From Bosea sp. Tri-49 (GTDB lineage: Bacteria; Pseudomonadota; Alphaproteobacteria; Rhizobiales; Beijerinckiaceae): 64,000 nt of DNA. The position numbers were made by a program, and so were the translations under genes. The notes beneath the pieces were generated by a model. The model was not told where the DNA came from, did no database searches, and saw nothing but the letters and a program-made list of their open reading frames with translations. The DNA is taken from positions 4,462,501 through 4,526,500 of the forward strand of contig NZ_CP017946.1 in assembly GCF_003952665.1 (NCBI RefSeq), given 5' to 3'. This document shows, piece by piece, positions 1-9,596 of this stretch; within the stretch, counting starts at the first letter, position 1, and every line of letters starts with the position of its first letter.

Positions 1-1
1 G

Positions 2-940
2 GAGGATGTTCAGCTCGGGCTATTGAAGACGATCCCGGGCCTGGAGCGGGCAGCGATGCTGCGGCCGGGCTATGCGATTGAGTATGACTATATCGATCCA
101 CGCGCGCTGAAGCCGACGCTGGAGACGCGGGCCATCGACGGGCTCTTCCTCGCAGGTCAGATCAACGGAACTACCGGCTACGAGGAAGCAGCAGCGCAGG
201 GGTTGCTCGCTGGTCTCAACGCAGCGCGGAGAGCCGGTGGCAGTGAGCCCGTCAGCCTGGACCGCACGCAATCCTATATCGGCGTGATGGTCGATGATCT
301 CGTGACGCGCGGCGTTACGGAGCCGTATCGAATGTTCACCTCCCGCGCCGAATTCCGGTTGTCGCTCCGGGTCGACAATGCCGATGAGCGCCTGACGCCG
401 CTTGGTATCGCGCATGGCCTGATCAGCAGTGCCCGTCGTGAGCGCTATGAGAGCCGACAGTCAGAGATCGTTAAGCTTACCGAAGTGTTGCGTCAGCGGG
501 CCCTGTCGCCGACCGAGGCAGCCGCCGCCGGATTGGAGCTGAACCGGGATGGAGTCAGGCGCGCAGCCTTCCAGATCCTGTCCTATCCGGCGGTCGACTT
601 TGGGGCACTGGTCCGGGTCTGGCCTGATCTTGAGGCGTTTTCCGAGGCGGCACGGGCGCGTGTCGCGGCAGATGCCACCTATGCGGTCTATCTCGACCGG
701 CAGGCGGCCGAGATCGATTCCTATCAGCGCGATCTGGTGCTCCCATTGCCGAGCGATCTGGACCTCGATGGAATCTCGGGCCTGTCGAATGAACTGCGCG
801 CCAAGCTCCAGGCCTCCTGGCCGGATAATCTGGCGCAAGCCGGGCGCATCGAGGGCATGACGCCGGCGGCGCTGACCCTGTTGGCAGCGCATGCCCGCAA
901 GCGACATGCCGGGCGCGCGGCCGCCGGTGCCGGAGCATGA
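2..940 (+). CDS. mnmG: tRNA uridine-5-carboxymethylaminomethyl(34) synthesis enzyme MnmG, C-terminal part
   Basis: This is the last 312 residues of MnmG (GidA); the N-terminal FAD domain lies before the window, and the open frame runs in from base 2. MnmG works with MnmE to modify the wobble uridine of certain tRNAs. Visible family signatures are [28 protein letters not shown] (the second conserved glycine-rich block) and [15 protein letters not shown], followed by the helical C-terminal domain that contacts MnmE. The stop overlaps the start of rsmG by ATGA, so the two genes are translationally coupled. The mnmG-rsmG-parA-parB order is typical of the origin region in alphaproteobacteria. Nothing looks broken; it is cut only by the window edge. 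Confidence 0.97.
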   Translation, partial: EDVQLGLLKTIPGLERAAMLRPGYAIEYDYIDPRALKPTLETRAIDGLFLAGQINGTTGYEEAAAQGLLAGLNAARRAGGSEPVSLDRTQSYIGVMVDDLVTRGVTEPYRMFTSRAEFRLSLRVDNADERLTPLGIAHGLISSARRERYESRQSEIVKLTEVLRQRALSPTEAAAAGLELNRDGVRRAAFQILSYPAVDFGALVRVWPDLEAFSEAARARVAADATYAVYLDRQAAEIDSYQRDLVLPLPSDLDLDGISGLSNELRAKLQASWPDNLAQAGRIEGMTPAALTLLAAHARKRHAGRAAAGAGA

Positions 941-1599
941 ACCCTGTGAGTTCTGTTGATAAGGGGGATAACGAGGATCGCCGTCACGCTTTTCGCTTGA
1001 CGCCTGTTTCACGTGAAACAGAGGAGCGCCTCGCCGTTCTTGTTGGGGAGCTGCGGCGTTGGCAGAAGGCAAAGAACCTCGTCTCGGACGCGACGCTTGA
1101 TGCGGTCTGGACCCGGCATGTCGCCGATTCCCTGCAGTTGCTCGACCGGGCGCCGCAGGCGCGGCGCTGGCTCGACCTCGGCTCGGGTGGCGGTTTCCCA
1201 GGTCTCGTGCTCGGCATCAGACTTGCCGAGCTTGGCGGCCATATCGACCTCGTCGAAAGTAATACCCGGAAATGCGCCTTCCTGCGCCACGCCGCGCGGC
1301 TGACCGGGGCGCCGGTGAGGGTGCATAATGCTCGCATCGAGGATGTGGTCGACGATTTCGTCGGCACGGTCGGGGCCGTGACGGCGCGGGCTCTGGCGCC
1401 GCTGCCGCTCCTGCTCGACTGGTGCAAAGAGCTGTTGAGAACCGGGGTGACGGGAGTCTTTCCCAAGGGACAATATCTAGATGCGGAATTGACCGCCGCG
1501 GCTAAATATTGGAAGATTCAGGCCACAACGTTTCCATCCTTGACGGATTCGGCGGCCGCTATCCTGGTGATCAGCGGCGCCGAGAAACGGGCCGATTGA
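937..1599 (+). CDS. rsmG: 16S rRNA (guanine-N7) methyltransferase RsmG
   Basis: RsmG (GidB) uses S-adenosylmethionine to methylate G527 (E. coli numbering) of 16S rRNA. The 220-residue product matches the family length. The SAM-binding loop [12 protein letters not shown] sits at residues 79-90, and TARALAPLP and FPKG further on are family blocks. It overlaps mnmG by four bases and its stop overlaps the parA start (TGATG), so mnmG, rsmG and parA look like one transcript. Residues 23-28 (PVSRET) are encoded by a perfect 16-bp parS palindrome, so this gene doubles as a centromere site. A start at the overlapping ATG is preferred because of the tight coupling with mnmG. Confidence 0.96.
   Translation: MNPVSSVDKGDNEDRRHAFRLTPVSRETEERLAVLVGELRRWQKAKNLVSDATLDAVWTRHVADSLQLLDRAPQARRWLDLGSGGGFPGLVLGIRLAELGGHIDLVESNTRKCAFLRHAARLTGAPVRVHNARIEDVVDDFVGTVGAVTARALAPLPLLLDWCKELLRTGVTGVFPKGQYLDAELTAAAKYWKIQATTFPSLTDSAAAILVISGAEKRAD
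1005..1020. promoter_or_regulatory. parS: parS centromere-like site (perfect palindrome)
   Basis: TGTTTCACGTGAAACA matches the canonical bacterial parS 16-mer at every base, and the dyad extends one more base on each side. It lies inside rsmG, about 0.6 kb before parA and 1.4 kb before parB. ParB binds such sites and loads as a CTP-dependent clamp to partition the origin region. The identity rests on the exact match plus the adjacent parAB genes. Confidence 0.95.
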
Positions 1600-2426
1600 T
1601 GACCGATTCTCAGCCTATCTCCATTCCCACGCGTCCGCGCGTGCTGGCGCTCGCCAATCAAAAGGGCGGGGTCGGGAAGACCACGACCGCGATCAACCTT
1701 GGGACCGCGCTCGCTGCTATCGGCGAGAAGGTGCTGATCATCGACCTCGACCCGCAGGGTAACGCCTCGACCGGGCTCGGCGTTGATCGCAAGAGCCGGA
1801 AAGCGTCGACCTATGACGTGCTCTGCGGCGATATCGGGCTGGGCATGGCGATGCAGGCAACGGCCGTTCCCAATCTGTTCCTTGCGCCGTCGACGCTCGA
1901 CCTACTTGGCGTCGAGCTCGAGATCGCCAGCGCCAAGGATCGGGCGACACGGTTGAGGAAGGCGATCGACGAGCTGGTCGACGACCAGCGCTGCAGCGAC
2001 CTGACCTACATCCTGATCGACTGCCCGCCCTCGCTCAGCCTGATCACCATCAACGCTATGACGGCGGCGGATGCTGTGCTGGTACCGCTGCAATGCGAGT
2101 TCTTTGCGCTCGAAGGCCTCAGTCAGCTGCTCAAGACGGTCGAGCAGGTTCGCGCCGGCCTAAACCCGCGTCTGATGATCCAGGGCGTGGTGCTGACCAT
2201 GTACGACCCGCGCAACAACCTCTCCGGCCAGGTCATGGCCGATGTCCGCGATTTTCTTGGCGACAAGGTCTACGAGACGGTGATTCCGCGCAATGTGCGA
2301 ATCTCGGAGGCGCCATCCTATGGCAAGCCGGCGCTGCTCTATGATCTGCGCTGCGCGGGCTCGCAGGCCTATCTGAAGCTGGCCTCGGAGGTGATCAAGC
2401 GCGAGCGCACGCTGCGCGCCGCCTGA
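1599..2426 (+). CDS. parA: Chromosome-partitioning ATPase ParA
   Basis: ParA is a deviant Walker ATPase that forms nucleoid-bound gradients and pulls ParB-parS complexes apart. The start chosen overlaps the rsmG stop as TGATG and gives 275 residues, the usual length; an in-frame extension of 30 residues upstream lies within rsmG and is not expected. The deviant Walker A KGGVGKTTT is at residues 22-30, the switch I region DLDPQGNAST follows at about residue 54, and Walker B YILIDCPPSL lies in the middle. The C-terminal part has the IPRNVRISEAPS block of chromosomal ParA/Soj. A 31-bp gap separates it from parB. Confidence 0.97.
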   Translation: MTDSQPISIPTRPRVLALANQKGGVGKTTTAINLGTALAAIGEKVLIIDLDPQGNASTGLGVDRKSRKASTYDVLCGDIGLGMAMQATAVPNLFLAPSTLDLLGVELEIASAKDRATRLRKAIDELVDDQRCSDLTYILIDCPPSLSLITINAMTAADAVLVPLQCEFFALEGLSQLLKTVEQVRAGLNPRLMIQGVVLTMYDPRNNLSGQVMADVRDFLGDKVYETVIPRNVRISEAPSYGKPALLYDLRCAGSQAYLKLASEVIKRERTLRAA

Positions 2427-2457
2427 TCGGCACAAAAAAGGTTCAAGAGGAATGGCA

Positions 2458-3342
2458 ATGGTCGAGGAACAGGGGCGTTCGCGTCTTGGCCGGGGTCTCG
2501 CTGCGCTGATAGGCGATGTCGGAGACGAGATCGGCGCGCTCGAGCGCGCGCGTGGTCAGCGCAAGGTTCCCGTCGAGTTCCTGCGTCCGAATGCGCGCAA
2601 CCCGCGCAAGACCTTCAATGATGCGGAGTTGGAGGACCTCGCCGCTTCGGTGCGCGAGCGCGGTATCCTGCAACCGATCATCGTGCGCTCGATCCCGGGT
2701 ATGATCGACGCCTACGAGATCATTGCCGGCGAGCGGCGCTGGCGTGCCGCGCAGCGAGCGGAGCTGCACGATGTCCCGGTCATCCTGGTCGAGGCCAATG
2801 ACCGCGAGGCGCTCGAGATTGCGATTGTCGAGAACGTCCAACGCGCTGATCTCAACGCGATGGAAGAGGCGGCCGGCTATGAGCGGCTGATCGCCGAATT
2901 CGATTATACCCAGAACGACCTTGCCAAGGTGATCGGCAAGAGCCGTTCGCATGTGGCAAACACGCTGCGCCTGAGCAAATTGCCTGAGCCCGTCAAGCAA
3001 ATGGTTAGCGAAGGCTCAGTCTCGGCCGGCCATGCGCGCGCACTTCTCGCTGTTTCGGATCCGGAACAGGTGGCGAAACGCATTGTCGAACAAAGCCTTA
3101 CCGTGCGCGATATCGAGCGTCTCGGCCAGGATGAAGCCCGCAGCGAGAACAAGCCAGTGCGGGCTGCCGCCGTGCCGAAGCCGGAGAAGGATCCGGACAC
3201 GCGCGCAGTCGAGAAGGCACTGGAAGAGGCACTCGGCCTTGGCGTCTCGATCCAGCACCGTGCCAATGGTGGCGGCGAGATGAAGATCAGCTACAAGACG
3301 CTGGAGCAGCTCGATGCGCTCTGCCGGCGGCTGAAGGCCTGA
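2458..3342 (+). CDS. parB: Chromosome-partitioning protein ParB (CTPase clamp)
   Basis: ParB binds parS and spreads as a CTP-dependent sliding clamp. Of two in-frame ATGs six bases apart, the second is preferred because the AGAGG at 2446-2450 lies seven bases before it but only one base before the first. The product is then 294 residues. The CTP-binding block GERRWRA is at residues 91-97, ENVQRADLN at about 125-133, the helix-turn-helix at about 150-175 (DLAKVIGKSRSHVAN), and a C-terminal dimerisation domain ends the protein. Its stop abuts that of holA as TGATCA, with no terminator between the converging genes. It most likely acts on the parS site within rsmG. Confidence 0.97.
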   Translation: MVEEQGRSRLGRGLAALIGDVGDEIGALERARGQRKVPVEFLRPNARNPRKTFNDAELEDLAASVRERGILQPIIVRSIPGMIDAYEIIAGERRWRAAQRAELHDVPVILVEANDREALEIAIVENVQRADLNAMEEAAGYERLIAEFDYTQNDLAKVIGKSRSHVANTLRLSKLPEPVKQMVSEGSVSAGHARALLAVSDPEQVAKRIVEQSLTVRDIERLGQDEARSENKPVRAAAVPKPEKDPDTRAVEKALEEALGLGVSIQHRANGGGEMKISYKTLEQLDALCRRLKA

Positions 3343-4365
3343 TCAGCGGCCCTTGCCGGACATTCGGCTGAGCGTCCAGAGCGCACGCGCAGCGATGGGC
3401 CTTGCCATGTCGCTATCGCGGCGCACGGCGAGGATCGCCGCTCCCAGGATGGTTACGGCGTCGCGCAATCTGGCTGCCGGCCAGGCATTGAGCGCCGCTT
3501 CCGCGGTCGCGAGGCGCGGATAGGGCATTCGCATGGCGCCGACCGCTTCGCGCGCTGGCTTGCCGCCCTCGATAGCCAGTTTCGCCTTCAGCAAAGCCAG
3601 CGCATGGCGCAGCACCGCGCCAAGCAGCACACCCTGATCGAGCCCCTCACCAGCCAGCTTGGCGAGCGCCAGATCAAGGCTAGGCAGGCGACCGGCGAAG
3701 ACGGCGTCGACCACGCCGGCCTGCTCGCGCTGAGCGGTATCGCCGACCACCGCTTCGACATGATCGGCCGTCAAGGCCGGGTCGTTGCCAGCATAGACAA
3801 TCAGCTTGTCGATCTCCTTCCGCGAGGTCTGGCGATCACCGCCAAGCAGGCTGGTCAGGAGATCGCGGGTGCTTCGGTCAATGCTTTTGCCGGATGCGCG
3901 GACCATCTCGTCGACGATCGTGCCGAGGTCGCGGGCTGCATCGCCATAACAGGGTACGGCAAGCGCGGATTTCGCACGTTCGCAGGCGGTCCGCAGCGGG
4001 TTGCTCTTTTGCAGATCGCCGGCTTCGATGACTACGATCGCGTCCTGCGAGGGCGTTGCCAGCAATGGTTCGATCGCGGCTACCAGCGGTCGCGAGGTCG
4101 GCGAGACGCGGATCGCGCGGCGCCCGCCGAACAGTCCGATCGTGTTGGCTTCATCGACCAGCTTCAGCGGATCGGAGGCGACCGCGTCACCGTCCATGCG
4201 GATCAGCTGGAAGGCGTCCTGCGGGTCGTCGACGCTGCTGCGGGCCAGCGCTGCGGCCCGCTCGGAGATCAACCCGGCATCGGGACCATAGAAGAGGAAC
4301 AGGCGCCAGGATGGGTCCGGACGCGCAAGCGCGCGGTCGGCTTCATGCGCCTTGATCATCGCCAT
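3343..4365 (-). CDS. holA: DNA polymerase III subunit delta
   Basis: HolA is the delta subunit of the clamp loader; it opens the beta sliding clamp. The 340-residue length fits. Recognisable blocks are the N-terminal LFLFYGPDAGLISERA, the central EAGDLQKSNPLR, GGDRQTSRKEIDKL and the C-terminal helical collar domain. It is the last gene of the leuS-lptE-holA run on the minus strand, an order also seen in enterobacteria. The start has GAGG eight to nine bases upstream and lies 11 bases after the lptE stop. Its stop codon is immediately next to the parB stop on the other strand. Confidence 0.93.
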   Translation of the reverse strand: MAMIKAHEADRALARPDPSWRLFLFYGPDAGLISERAAALARSSVDDPQDAFQLIRMDGDAVASDPLKLVDEANTIGLFGGRRAIRVSPTSRPLVAAIEPLLATPSQDAIVVIEAGDLQKSNPLRTACERAKSALAVPCYGDAARDLGTIVDEMVRASGKSIDRSTRDLLTSLLGGDRQTSRKEIDKLIVYAGNDPALTADHVEAVVGDTAQREQAGVVDAVFAGRLPSLDLALAKLAGEGLDQGVLLGAVLRHALALLKAKLAIEGGKPAREAVGAMRMPYPRLATAEAALNAWPAARLRDAVTILGAAILAVRRDSDMARPIAARALWTLSRMSGKGR

Positions 4366-4376
4366 CGAAAGCGGCC

Positions 4377-4922
4377 TCAGCCGCTGACGAGGGCGGCAGC
4401 AACGCGAGCCTTGATCAATTGAGCCAGGTTCTTCGCAGCACGCACTTGCGCATCGCGCGCGGCGCGCAGCGAGGCAAACCGCTGCTGCGAGCGCTCATAA
4501 GGCGCCCGTACGACGCTCTGGCCCGAAGCCACCACTTCGTTCGAACCGGCGCGGACCAATTGCCAGTCGGCGGTGGCAACCAGAATCGCCGAATCGGCAC
4601 GGCCATTGGCGTAGTCGACCGTGATGACTTCGAGCGATTCGCTTGTGGTCGCGGTGAGCTTCAGGATCTTCTGCCGGTCCGGCGCCCCGCCGCCGTCGAA
4701 CTCGAAGACGAGCTCGTTGCGCAGATAATGGCCGACCAATCCTTTGATCTCCGGCACCTCGATGCCGAGCATGGCATTGCGGACATTGCCGCCGACTCGG
4801 CTCACAGTGCCTTCCCCATAGAGCGGCTGGAAGCAGCCGCCGGCAAGCGCTGCAAGGGCGAGGGCCGCAGCCAACGCCAGCGGGCGGCGGCGCGACATGG
4901 CTCCGGTCTCATACGACGACAT
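4377..4922 (-). CDS. lptE: LPS-assembly lipoprotein LptE
   Basis: LptE is the outer-membrane lipoprotein that plugs LptD and helps insert lipopolysaccharide. The 181-residue product starts with a basic n-region and an alanine/leucine-rich segment ending in the lipobox LAGGC, with the lipidated cysteine at residue 30, then FQPLYG, the classic LptE start. The first ATG overlaps the end of leuS by 14 bases and is preferred because a strong GGGGAGGA lies seven bases before it; a second ATG at 4898 has GGAG only two bases away. The position between leuS and holA strongly supports the call, since the sequence family itself is poorly conserved. Confidence 0.88.
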   Translation of the reverse strand: MSSYETGAMSRRRPLALAAALALAALAGGCFQPLYGEGTVSRVGGNVRNAMLGIEVPEIKGLVGHYLRNELVFEFDGGGAPDRQKILKLTATTSESLEVITVDYANGRADSAILVATADWQLVRAGSNEVVASGQSVVRAPYERSQQRFASLRAARDAQVRAAKNLAQLIKARVAAALVSG

Positions 4923-7533
4923 TTACGATCCTCCCCGGCACCACGATCACCTTGCGGATCGGCCGGTTCTCGAGAGCCCTGGCGACTGCCTCGGAGGCGC
5001 GCACGATCGCCTCGACCGCCACCGTATCGGCATCGGCAGGCACCGTCACTTCTGCCCGCTTCTTGCCGTTGACCTGTACCGGCAGCAGTTTGCTGTCATC
5101 CTGTAACAATTCCGTTTCCGCCTCAGGCCAAGCGGCTTCGCCGGCGAGGCCGGGCAAGCCGAGAGCCTGCCAGCATTCCTCGGCCAGATGCGGCATCATC
5201 GGAGCGACAAGCTGCGTGGCGATCATGGCGGATTCATGCAGCGCAAAGGCGATATCTGCCGGGACATCGGCCGACTCGGCTGCAGCGTCGAGGGCTTTGC
5301 CGATCGCGTTGGTCAGCGTGTAGATATGCGCGACGCAGCGGTTGAAGGCGAGCCGCTCGATATCGGCGCCGACAGCATGAAGAGCGCGATGGCTCGCCTT
5401 GCGTAAGGCCAGCGCGGCTTCTGAGAAGCTCGCCGGCTTGGCGGGCACCCCGCCCACACGCTCACCGATTTCGCTGACGAGGCGCCAGAGCCGCTGCACG
5501 AAGCGGGCTGCGCCCTGCACGCCTTCGTCACTCCAGATCACGTCGCGATCGGGCGGCGAGTCGGAGAGCATGAACCAGCGAGCGGTGTCGGCACCGTAGG
5601 ACGCGATGATGTCGTCGGGGTCGACGACATTCTTCTTCGACTTCGACATCTTCTCGATCGAGCCGATCTCGATCGGAGCTCCGGTATCGACATCGAAGCC
5701 GCGGCGCTCATTGCCGGCCGCCTCGATCCGGACATTGCCGGGCTCGACCCAGGAGCCGTCCTCAGCCCGATAGGTCTCGTGGACTACCATGCCTTGCGTG
5801 AACATGCCGTCGAAAGGCTCGTCAAGGTCGGCATGGCCGGTCGCCTTCATCGCCCGGGTGAAGAAGCGCGAATAGAGCAGGTGCAGGATCGCATGCTCGA
5901 CGCCGCCGATATACTGGTCGATCGGCAGGAAGCGGTCGACGGCCTTGCGGTCGGTCGGGCTGTCCGTGCGCCAGGGATCGGTGAAGCGGGCAAAGTACCA
6001 GGACGAATCGACGAAAGTGTCCATGGTGTCGGTCTCGCGCCGCGCCGGCTTACCGCATTGCGGGCAGGCGACATTCTTCCAGCTCGGATGATGGTCGAGC
6101 GGGTTGCCGGGCTTGTCGAATGAGACGTCGTCGGGAAGCTTGACCGGCAGATCCTGCTCCGGCACCGGCACCACACCGCAGCTCTCGCAATGGATGATCG
6201 GGATCGGGCAACCCCAATAGCGCTGGCGCGAGATGCCCCAGTCGCGCAGGCGGAAATTGACCTTGCGCTGGGCTACAGGCCGGTTTCCGCGGGTCTCGGC
6301 CTCGAGGCGTCTGGCGACCTCTTCTTTCGCTTCCGGAATGGTCATCCCATCGAGGAAGCGCGAATTGATCATGCGGCCATCGTCGACATAGGCGGTGTCG
6401 GTGATGACGAAGCTCGCCGGGTCCGCGCCTTCAGGGCAGACGACGGGGGTGTTTCCGAGCCCATACTTGTTGACGAAGTCGAGGTCGCGCTGGTCATGCG
6501 CCGGGCAGCCGAAGATCGCGCCGGTGCCATATTCCATCAGGACGAAGTTCGCGACATAGACCGGCAAAGTCCAAGACGGATCAAAGGGATGAGCGGCACG
6601 CAAGCCGGTGTCGAAGCCCTGCTTCTCGGCCTTGTCGATGTTCTCCTGAGCGGTGCCAGTCTTCTTGCACTCGGCAATAAAGTCCTGCAGTGCAGGATTC
6701 GTTTCGGCTGCAGCCTTGGCTAAAGGATGATCAGGCGCGACCGCGATGAATTTCGCGCCGAACAGAGTGTCGGGGCGTGTCGTGTAGACCTCGACCTCGT
6801 TCTGGTTGAGTGAATTCGATTCGATTGCGAAACGAACCAGCAGCCCTTCCGAACGGCCGATCCAGTTCTTCTGCATCAGCCGGACCTTGTCCGGCCAGCG
6901 CGTGAGGCCGTCGAGCGCGTCATTCAGCTCCTGACCGAACGCGGTGATCTTGAAGAACCATTGGGTCAGCTCGCGGATCTCGACAGGCGCGCCGGAGCGC
7001 CAGCCACGGCCGTCGATGACCTGCTCGTTGGCGAGCACGGTCTCGTCGACCGGGTCCCAGTTGACCTTGGCGGTCTTGCGATCAACCAGCCCGCCTTTCA
7101 GGAAATCGAGAAAGAGCTTCTGCTGGTGCTGGTAATAGCTGGCGTCGCAGGTGGCGAGCTCGCGGCTCCAGTCGAGCGACAGGCCCATGGACTGCAGCTG
7201 GCCGCGCATGGTCGCGATATTGGCATAGGTCCAGTCGCGCGGATGGACCTTGTTGGCCTTGGCGGCGTTCTCGGCCGGCAGGCCGAAGGCGTCCCAGCCC
7301 ATTGGATGCAGTACGGCAAAGCCCTTGGCGCGCTTATAGCGCGCGACCACGTCGCCCATCGCATAGTTGCGGACATGGCCCATATGGATGCGCCCCGACG
7401 GATAGGGGAACATTTCGAGCACGTAATAGCTCGGCCGCGGGTCGTCGTTGCGGGTCTCGAAGAGCTTGCGCTCATCCCAGACCTTGCGCCATTTCGGCTC
7501 GGCTTCCTTCGGATTATAGCGTTCGACGGCCAT
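4909..7533 (-). CDS. leuS: Leucyl-tRNA synthetase
   Basis: LeuRS charges tRNA-Leu. The 874-residue protein has the class I signature HMGH at residues 50-53 within [15 protein letters not shown], a CP1 editing domain in the middle, and KMSKS at residues 628-632. The zinc-ribbon-like cysteines (CESCG, CPQCG) lie between. The C-terminal tRNA-binding domain is complete. It heads the leuS-lptE-holA operon and is divergent from the PLP-homeostasis gene about 110 bases away, so the promoter should lie between 7534 and 7644. The gene looks ordinary. Confidence 0.98.
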   Translation of the reverse strand: MAVERYNPKEAEPKWRKVWDERKLFETRNDDPRPSYYVLEMFPYPSGRIHMGHVRNYAMGDVVARYKRAKGFAVLHPMGWDAFGLPAENAAKANKVHPRDWTYANIATMRGQLQSMGLSLDWSRELATCDASYYQHQQKLFLDFLKGGLVDRKTAKVNWDPVDETVLANEQVIDGRGWRSGAPVEIRELTQWFFKITAFGQELNDALDGLTRWPDKVRLMQKNWIGRSEGLLVRFAIESNSLNQNEVEVYTTRPDTLFGAKFIAVAPDHPLAKAAAETNPALQDFIAECKKTGTAQENIDKAEKQGFDTGLRAAHPFDPSWTLPVYVANFVLMEYGTGAIFGCPAHDQRDLDFVNKYGLGNTPVVCPEGADPASFVITDTAYVDDGRMINSRFLDGMTIPEAKEEVARRLEAETRGNRPVAQRKVNFRLRDWGISRQRYWGCPIPIIHCESCGVVPVPEQDLPVKLPDDVSFDKPGNPLDHHPSWKNVACPQCGKPARRETDTMDTFVDSSWYFARFTDPWRTDSPTDRKAVDRFLPIDQYIGGVEHAILHLLYSRFFTRAMKATGHADLDEPFDGMFTQGMVVHETYRAEDGSWVEPGNVRIEAAGNERRGFDVDTGAPIEIGSIEKMSKSKKNVVDPDDIIASYGADTARWFMLSDSPPDRDVIWSDEGVQGAARFVQRLWRLVSEIGERVGGVPAKPASFSEAALALRKASHRALHAVGADIERLAFNRCVAHIYTLTNAIGKALDAAAESADVPADIAFALHESAMIATQLVAPMMPHLAEECWQALGLPGLAGEAAWPEAETELLQDDSKLLPVQVNGKKRAEVTVPADADTVAVEAIVRASEAVARALENRPIRKVIVVPGRIVNVVV

Positions 7534-7644
7534 GCTGATCGTGTCGTTCTTGCGTGATCGGAGTTGCGCGGACTAGGACACGAAGCAGCGCGCCGGGTCA
7601 ACGTTCAGAACGGTTTGGGCGCCGTGCGTGGCGGACGAAAGGCG

Positions 7645-8316
7645 ATGGCGATGCAGGATGTTGCGGCAAGGCTGCAGGAGACGCGGGCGGCGATTGCCCG
7701 CGCCGCGCGCGATTTCGGCCGCAAGCCCGAGGTCGTGACGCTGGTCGCGGTCTCCAAGACCAAGCCGGCGGAGGCGATCCTGCCGGCGCTGGAGGCCGGA
7801 CAGGTCGATTTCGGCGAGAACTACGTCCAGGAGGCCAGCGCCAAGTGGCCGGCGCTGCGCGGGCGCTTCCCGCAAACGAGGCTGCACATGATTGGCCCGC
7901 TACAGTCCAACAAGGCGCGCGATGCGGTCGCATTGTTCGACGTGATCCATTCGCTCGACCGCGAGAGCCTCGCCAAGGAACTGGCGCGCGAGATCGAACG
8001 CGCCGGCAAGGCGCCACAGCTGATCGTGCAGGTCAATACCGGTGCCGAGCCGCAGAAGGGCGGCGTTCTGCCCGGGGAGATCGACGCCTTCCTCGAGCTG
8101 TGCCGGACCCGCTACGGCCTCACGATCGCTGGTCTGATGTGCATTCCGCCGGCCGAGGATCAGCCCTCGCCGCATTTCGGCCTGCTCGCCAAGATCGCCA
8201 AGCGCAACGGCCTGGCGATCCTGTCGATGGGCATGAGTGCGGATTACGAGGCGGCGATCCAGCTTGGCGCCACCCACGTCAGGGTTGGCAGCGCGATCTT
8301 TGGCGCGCGGGGCTAA
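7645..8316 (+). CDS. PLP-homeostasis protein, YggS/PLPBP family
   Basis: This family binds pyridoxal phosphate and tunes vitamin B6 and amino-acid pools without a known catalytic reaction. The chosen ATG gives 223 residues; an upstream in-frame TTG would add 27 residues with no family similarity. The PLP lysine is in VAVSKTKP (about residue 38), followed by FGENYVQE, HMIGPLQSNKAR, LIVQVNTG and GLMCIPP, then MGMSADYEAAI and GATHVRVGSAIFG, all typical family blocks. It is divergent from leuS and convergent with the VOC gene, so it probably stands alone as a transcript. Another ATG lies six bases inside. Confidence 0.95.
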   Translation: MAMQDVAARLQETRAAIARAARDFGRKPEVVTLVAVSKTKPAEAILPALEAGQVDFGENYVQEASAKWPALRGRFPQTRLHMIGPLQSNKARDAVALFDVIHSLDRESLAKELAREIERAGKAPQLIVQVNTGAEPQKGGVLPGEIDAFLELCRTRYGLTIAGLMCIPPAEDQPSPHFGLLAKIAKRNGLAILSMGMSADYEAAIQLGATHVRVGSAIFGARG

Positions 8317-8337
8317 GAAGGCCGCGCCGTCGGTCAG

Positions 8338-8715
8338 CTAGATTGGCTGGCCGACGTCAATGCGATTGCCATCGGGGTCCTCGAAGACGAAGGCGCGCAG
8401 GCCGTAGTCCTGATCGCGCAGGCCCTTGACGATGCGCAGCCCGTGGCCACGACAAAGCTCGTGAAAGGCATCGACGTCATCGACCATGATATGGGCGATA
8501 TTGAAGGGCGCGGCCTCATGATCCTTCTGCAGGGTCAGATGGATTTCGGCTTTGCCCTTCTTGAGGATCATGAAGCCGACCGGCTGGCCGTTCTCGAAAG
8601 TCTTGGTAAAGCCGAGCACGCCGACATAGAAGGCGCATGCGCGTTCCATGTCGCTGACGGGGAACATCGCGGCGACACGGCCGAAGCCGATCTCGGTCGA
8701 GGGTGAATCAGTCAT
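8338..8715 (-). CDS. VOC-family (glyoxalase/bleomycin-resistance fold) protein
   Basis: The 125-residue product has one vicinal-oxygen-chelate domain: paired beta-alpha-beta-beta-beta modules with FPVSDMERACAFYVGVLGF at the start, HIMVDDVDAFHELC in the second module, and the ending FEDPDGNRIDVGQP. Likely metal ligands are a histidine and glutamates in these modules. Members range from glyoxalases and dioxygenases to drug-binding proteins, so the substrate cannot be read from sequence. It converges on the PLP-homeostasis gene with 21 bases between the stops. No nearby gene suggests a pathway. Confidence 0.85.
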   Translation of the reverse strand: MTDSPSTEIGFGRVAAMFPVSDMERACAFYVGVLGFTKTFENGQPVGFMILKKGKAEIHLTLQKDHEAAPFNIAHIMVDDVDAFHELCRGHGLRIVKGLRDQDYGLRAFVFEDPDGNRIDVGQPI

Positions 8716-8845
8716 GGCACAGTCTCTAGCTGGGAATCGGCCTCGCTGAACGGGACGGTGCCCGCGTAAGTCCGGCGTTCCTGAAATCGATCGGCGAGAC
8801 GGTGCTCAGCGTCAGTATCTCCGGTCTGCGCTGAGTTGCAAGCGG

Positions 8846-9400
8846 CTAGCGCACCACGATCGCGCAGTGCCGGGCCAGCCTGGGCAGGACTTTACCAAAA
8901 ATATCGCCGGTGACGGCGACGCAGCCGGCCGTTGGCGTGAAGCCCGGTCGGGCGAGATGCCAGAAGATGGCGCTGCCGCGGCCGCGCTCGACCGGAGCAT
9001 CGTTCCAGCCGAGTTCGACGATGACGTCGTAGAGGTTGTCGGCGCGGGCCAGTCGCTCCTCGGCCTCGCCCGGCGGCCGGTCGATCAAGCGATTATAGCG
9101 CCGATCCTTCTGATCGTCGCACCAGGCGTCGCGCGGCGTGATGGCGCGTACCGGCAGAAGGCTCGAAGGGCGCGGCAGCCGGTCGGCGCGATAGAAGACC
9201 CGGCGCAGCGGCAACTTGGCACGCGGCGTGCCGCCATCGCCCTCACGTTTGGCGACGACAACGCCGGAGCGGCCAAGCGCGCAGGGAAAGGTCGCGGCAC
9301 CGGCGATCAGGAAACCCTGGCGGCGATCACGCACAGAGCGCACCACCACGATACGAGTCAGCCGCTTGCCGGTGGCGGCACCATCATCACGTCTTTTCAC
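8846..9400 (-). CDS. L,D-transpeptidase (YkuD) domain protein
   Basis: The 184-residue product has a YkuD-type catalytic core: about residue 148 a histidine in FWHLARPGF and about residue 160 the nucleophile cysteine in TAGCVAVT, with LGRSGVVVAKREGDGGTP near residue 45, a block usual in this compact subfamily. L,D-transpeptidases form 3-3 peptidoglycan cross-links or attach proteins to the wall. No clear signal peptide is seen; the annotated GTG start gives a basic N-terminus (MKRRDD), so export or the start may be wrong, and a start nearer LTRIVVVRS is possible. It is divergent from the response regulator gene across about 195 bases. Confidence 0.8.
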   Translation of the reverse strand: MKRRDDGAATGKRLTRIVVVRSVRDRRQGFLIAGAATFPCALGRSGVVVAKREGDGGTPRAKLPLRRVFYRADRLPRPSSLLPVRAITPRDAWCDDQKDRRYNRLIDRPPGEAEERLARADNLYDVIVELGWNDAPVERGRGSAIFWHLARPGFTPTAGCVAVTGDIFGKVLPRLARHCAIVVR

Positions 9401-9596
9401 AGGACATCCATCTTGCGTGATCTACGGTCGGTTTGGCGCCATCCAGCTTGCTTTCCGTTTGACCGGTGCCAGCCGGGCAGTCAGAATCTGCGCTGAACTC
9501 AATATGTTGGAGTATGGGCCCGCCCGTAAAGGTGGCTCCCACTTCTCCGGAACATGCTCTAATGTCGCGCGAACGCAGAACGGGCTAAATCGCTCC

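Noticed and set aside
2452..2457. First ATG as the parB start
   Set aside because: The AGAGG is one base from it; the second ATG has correct spacing.
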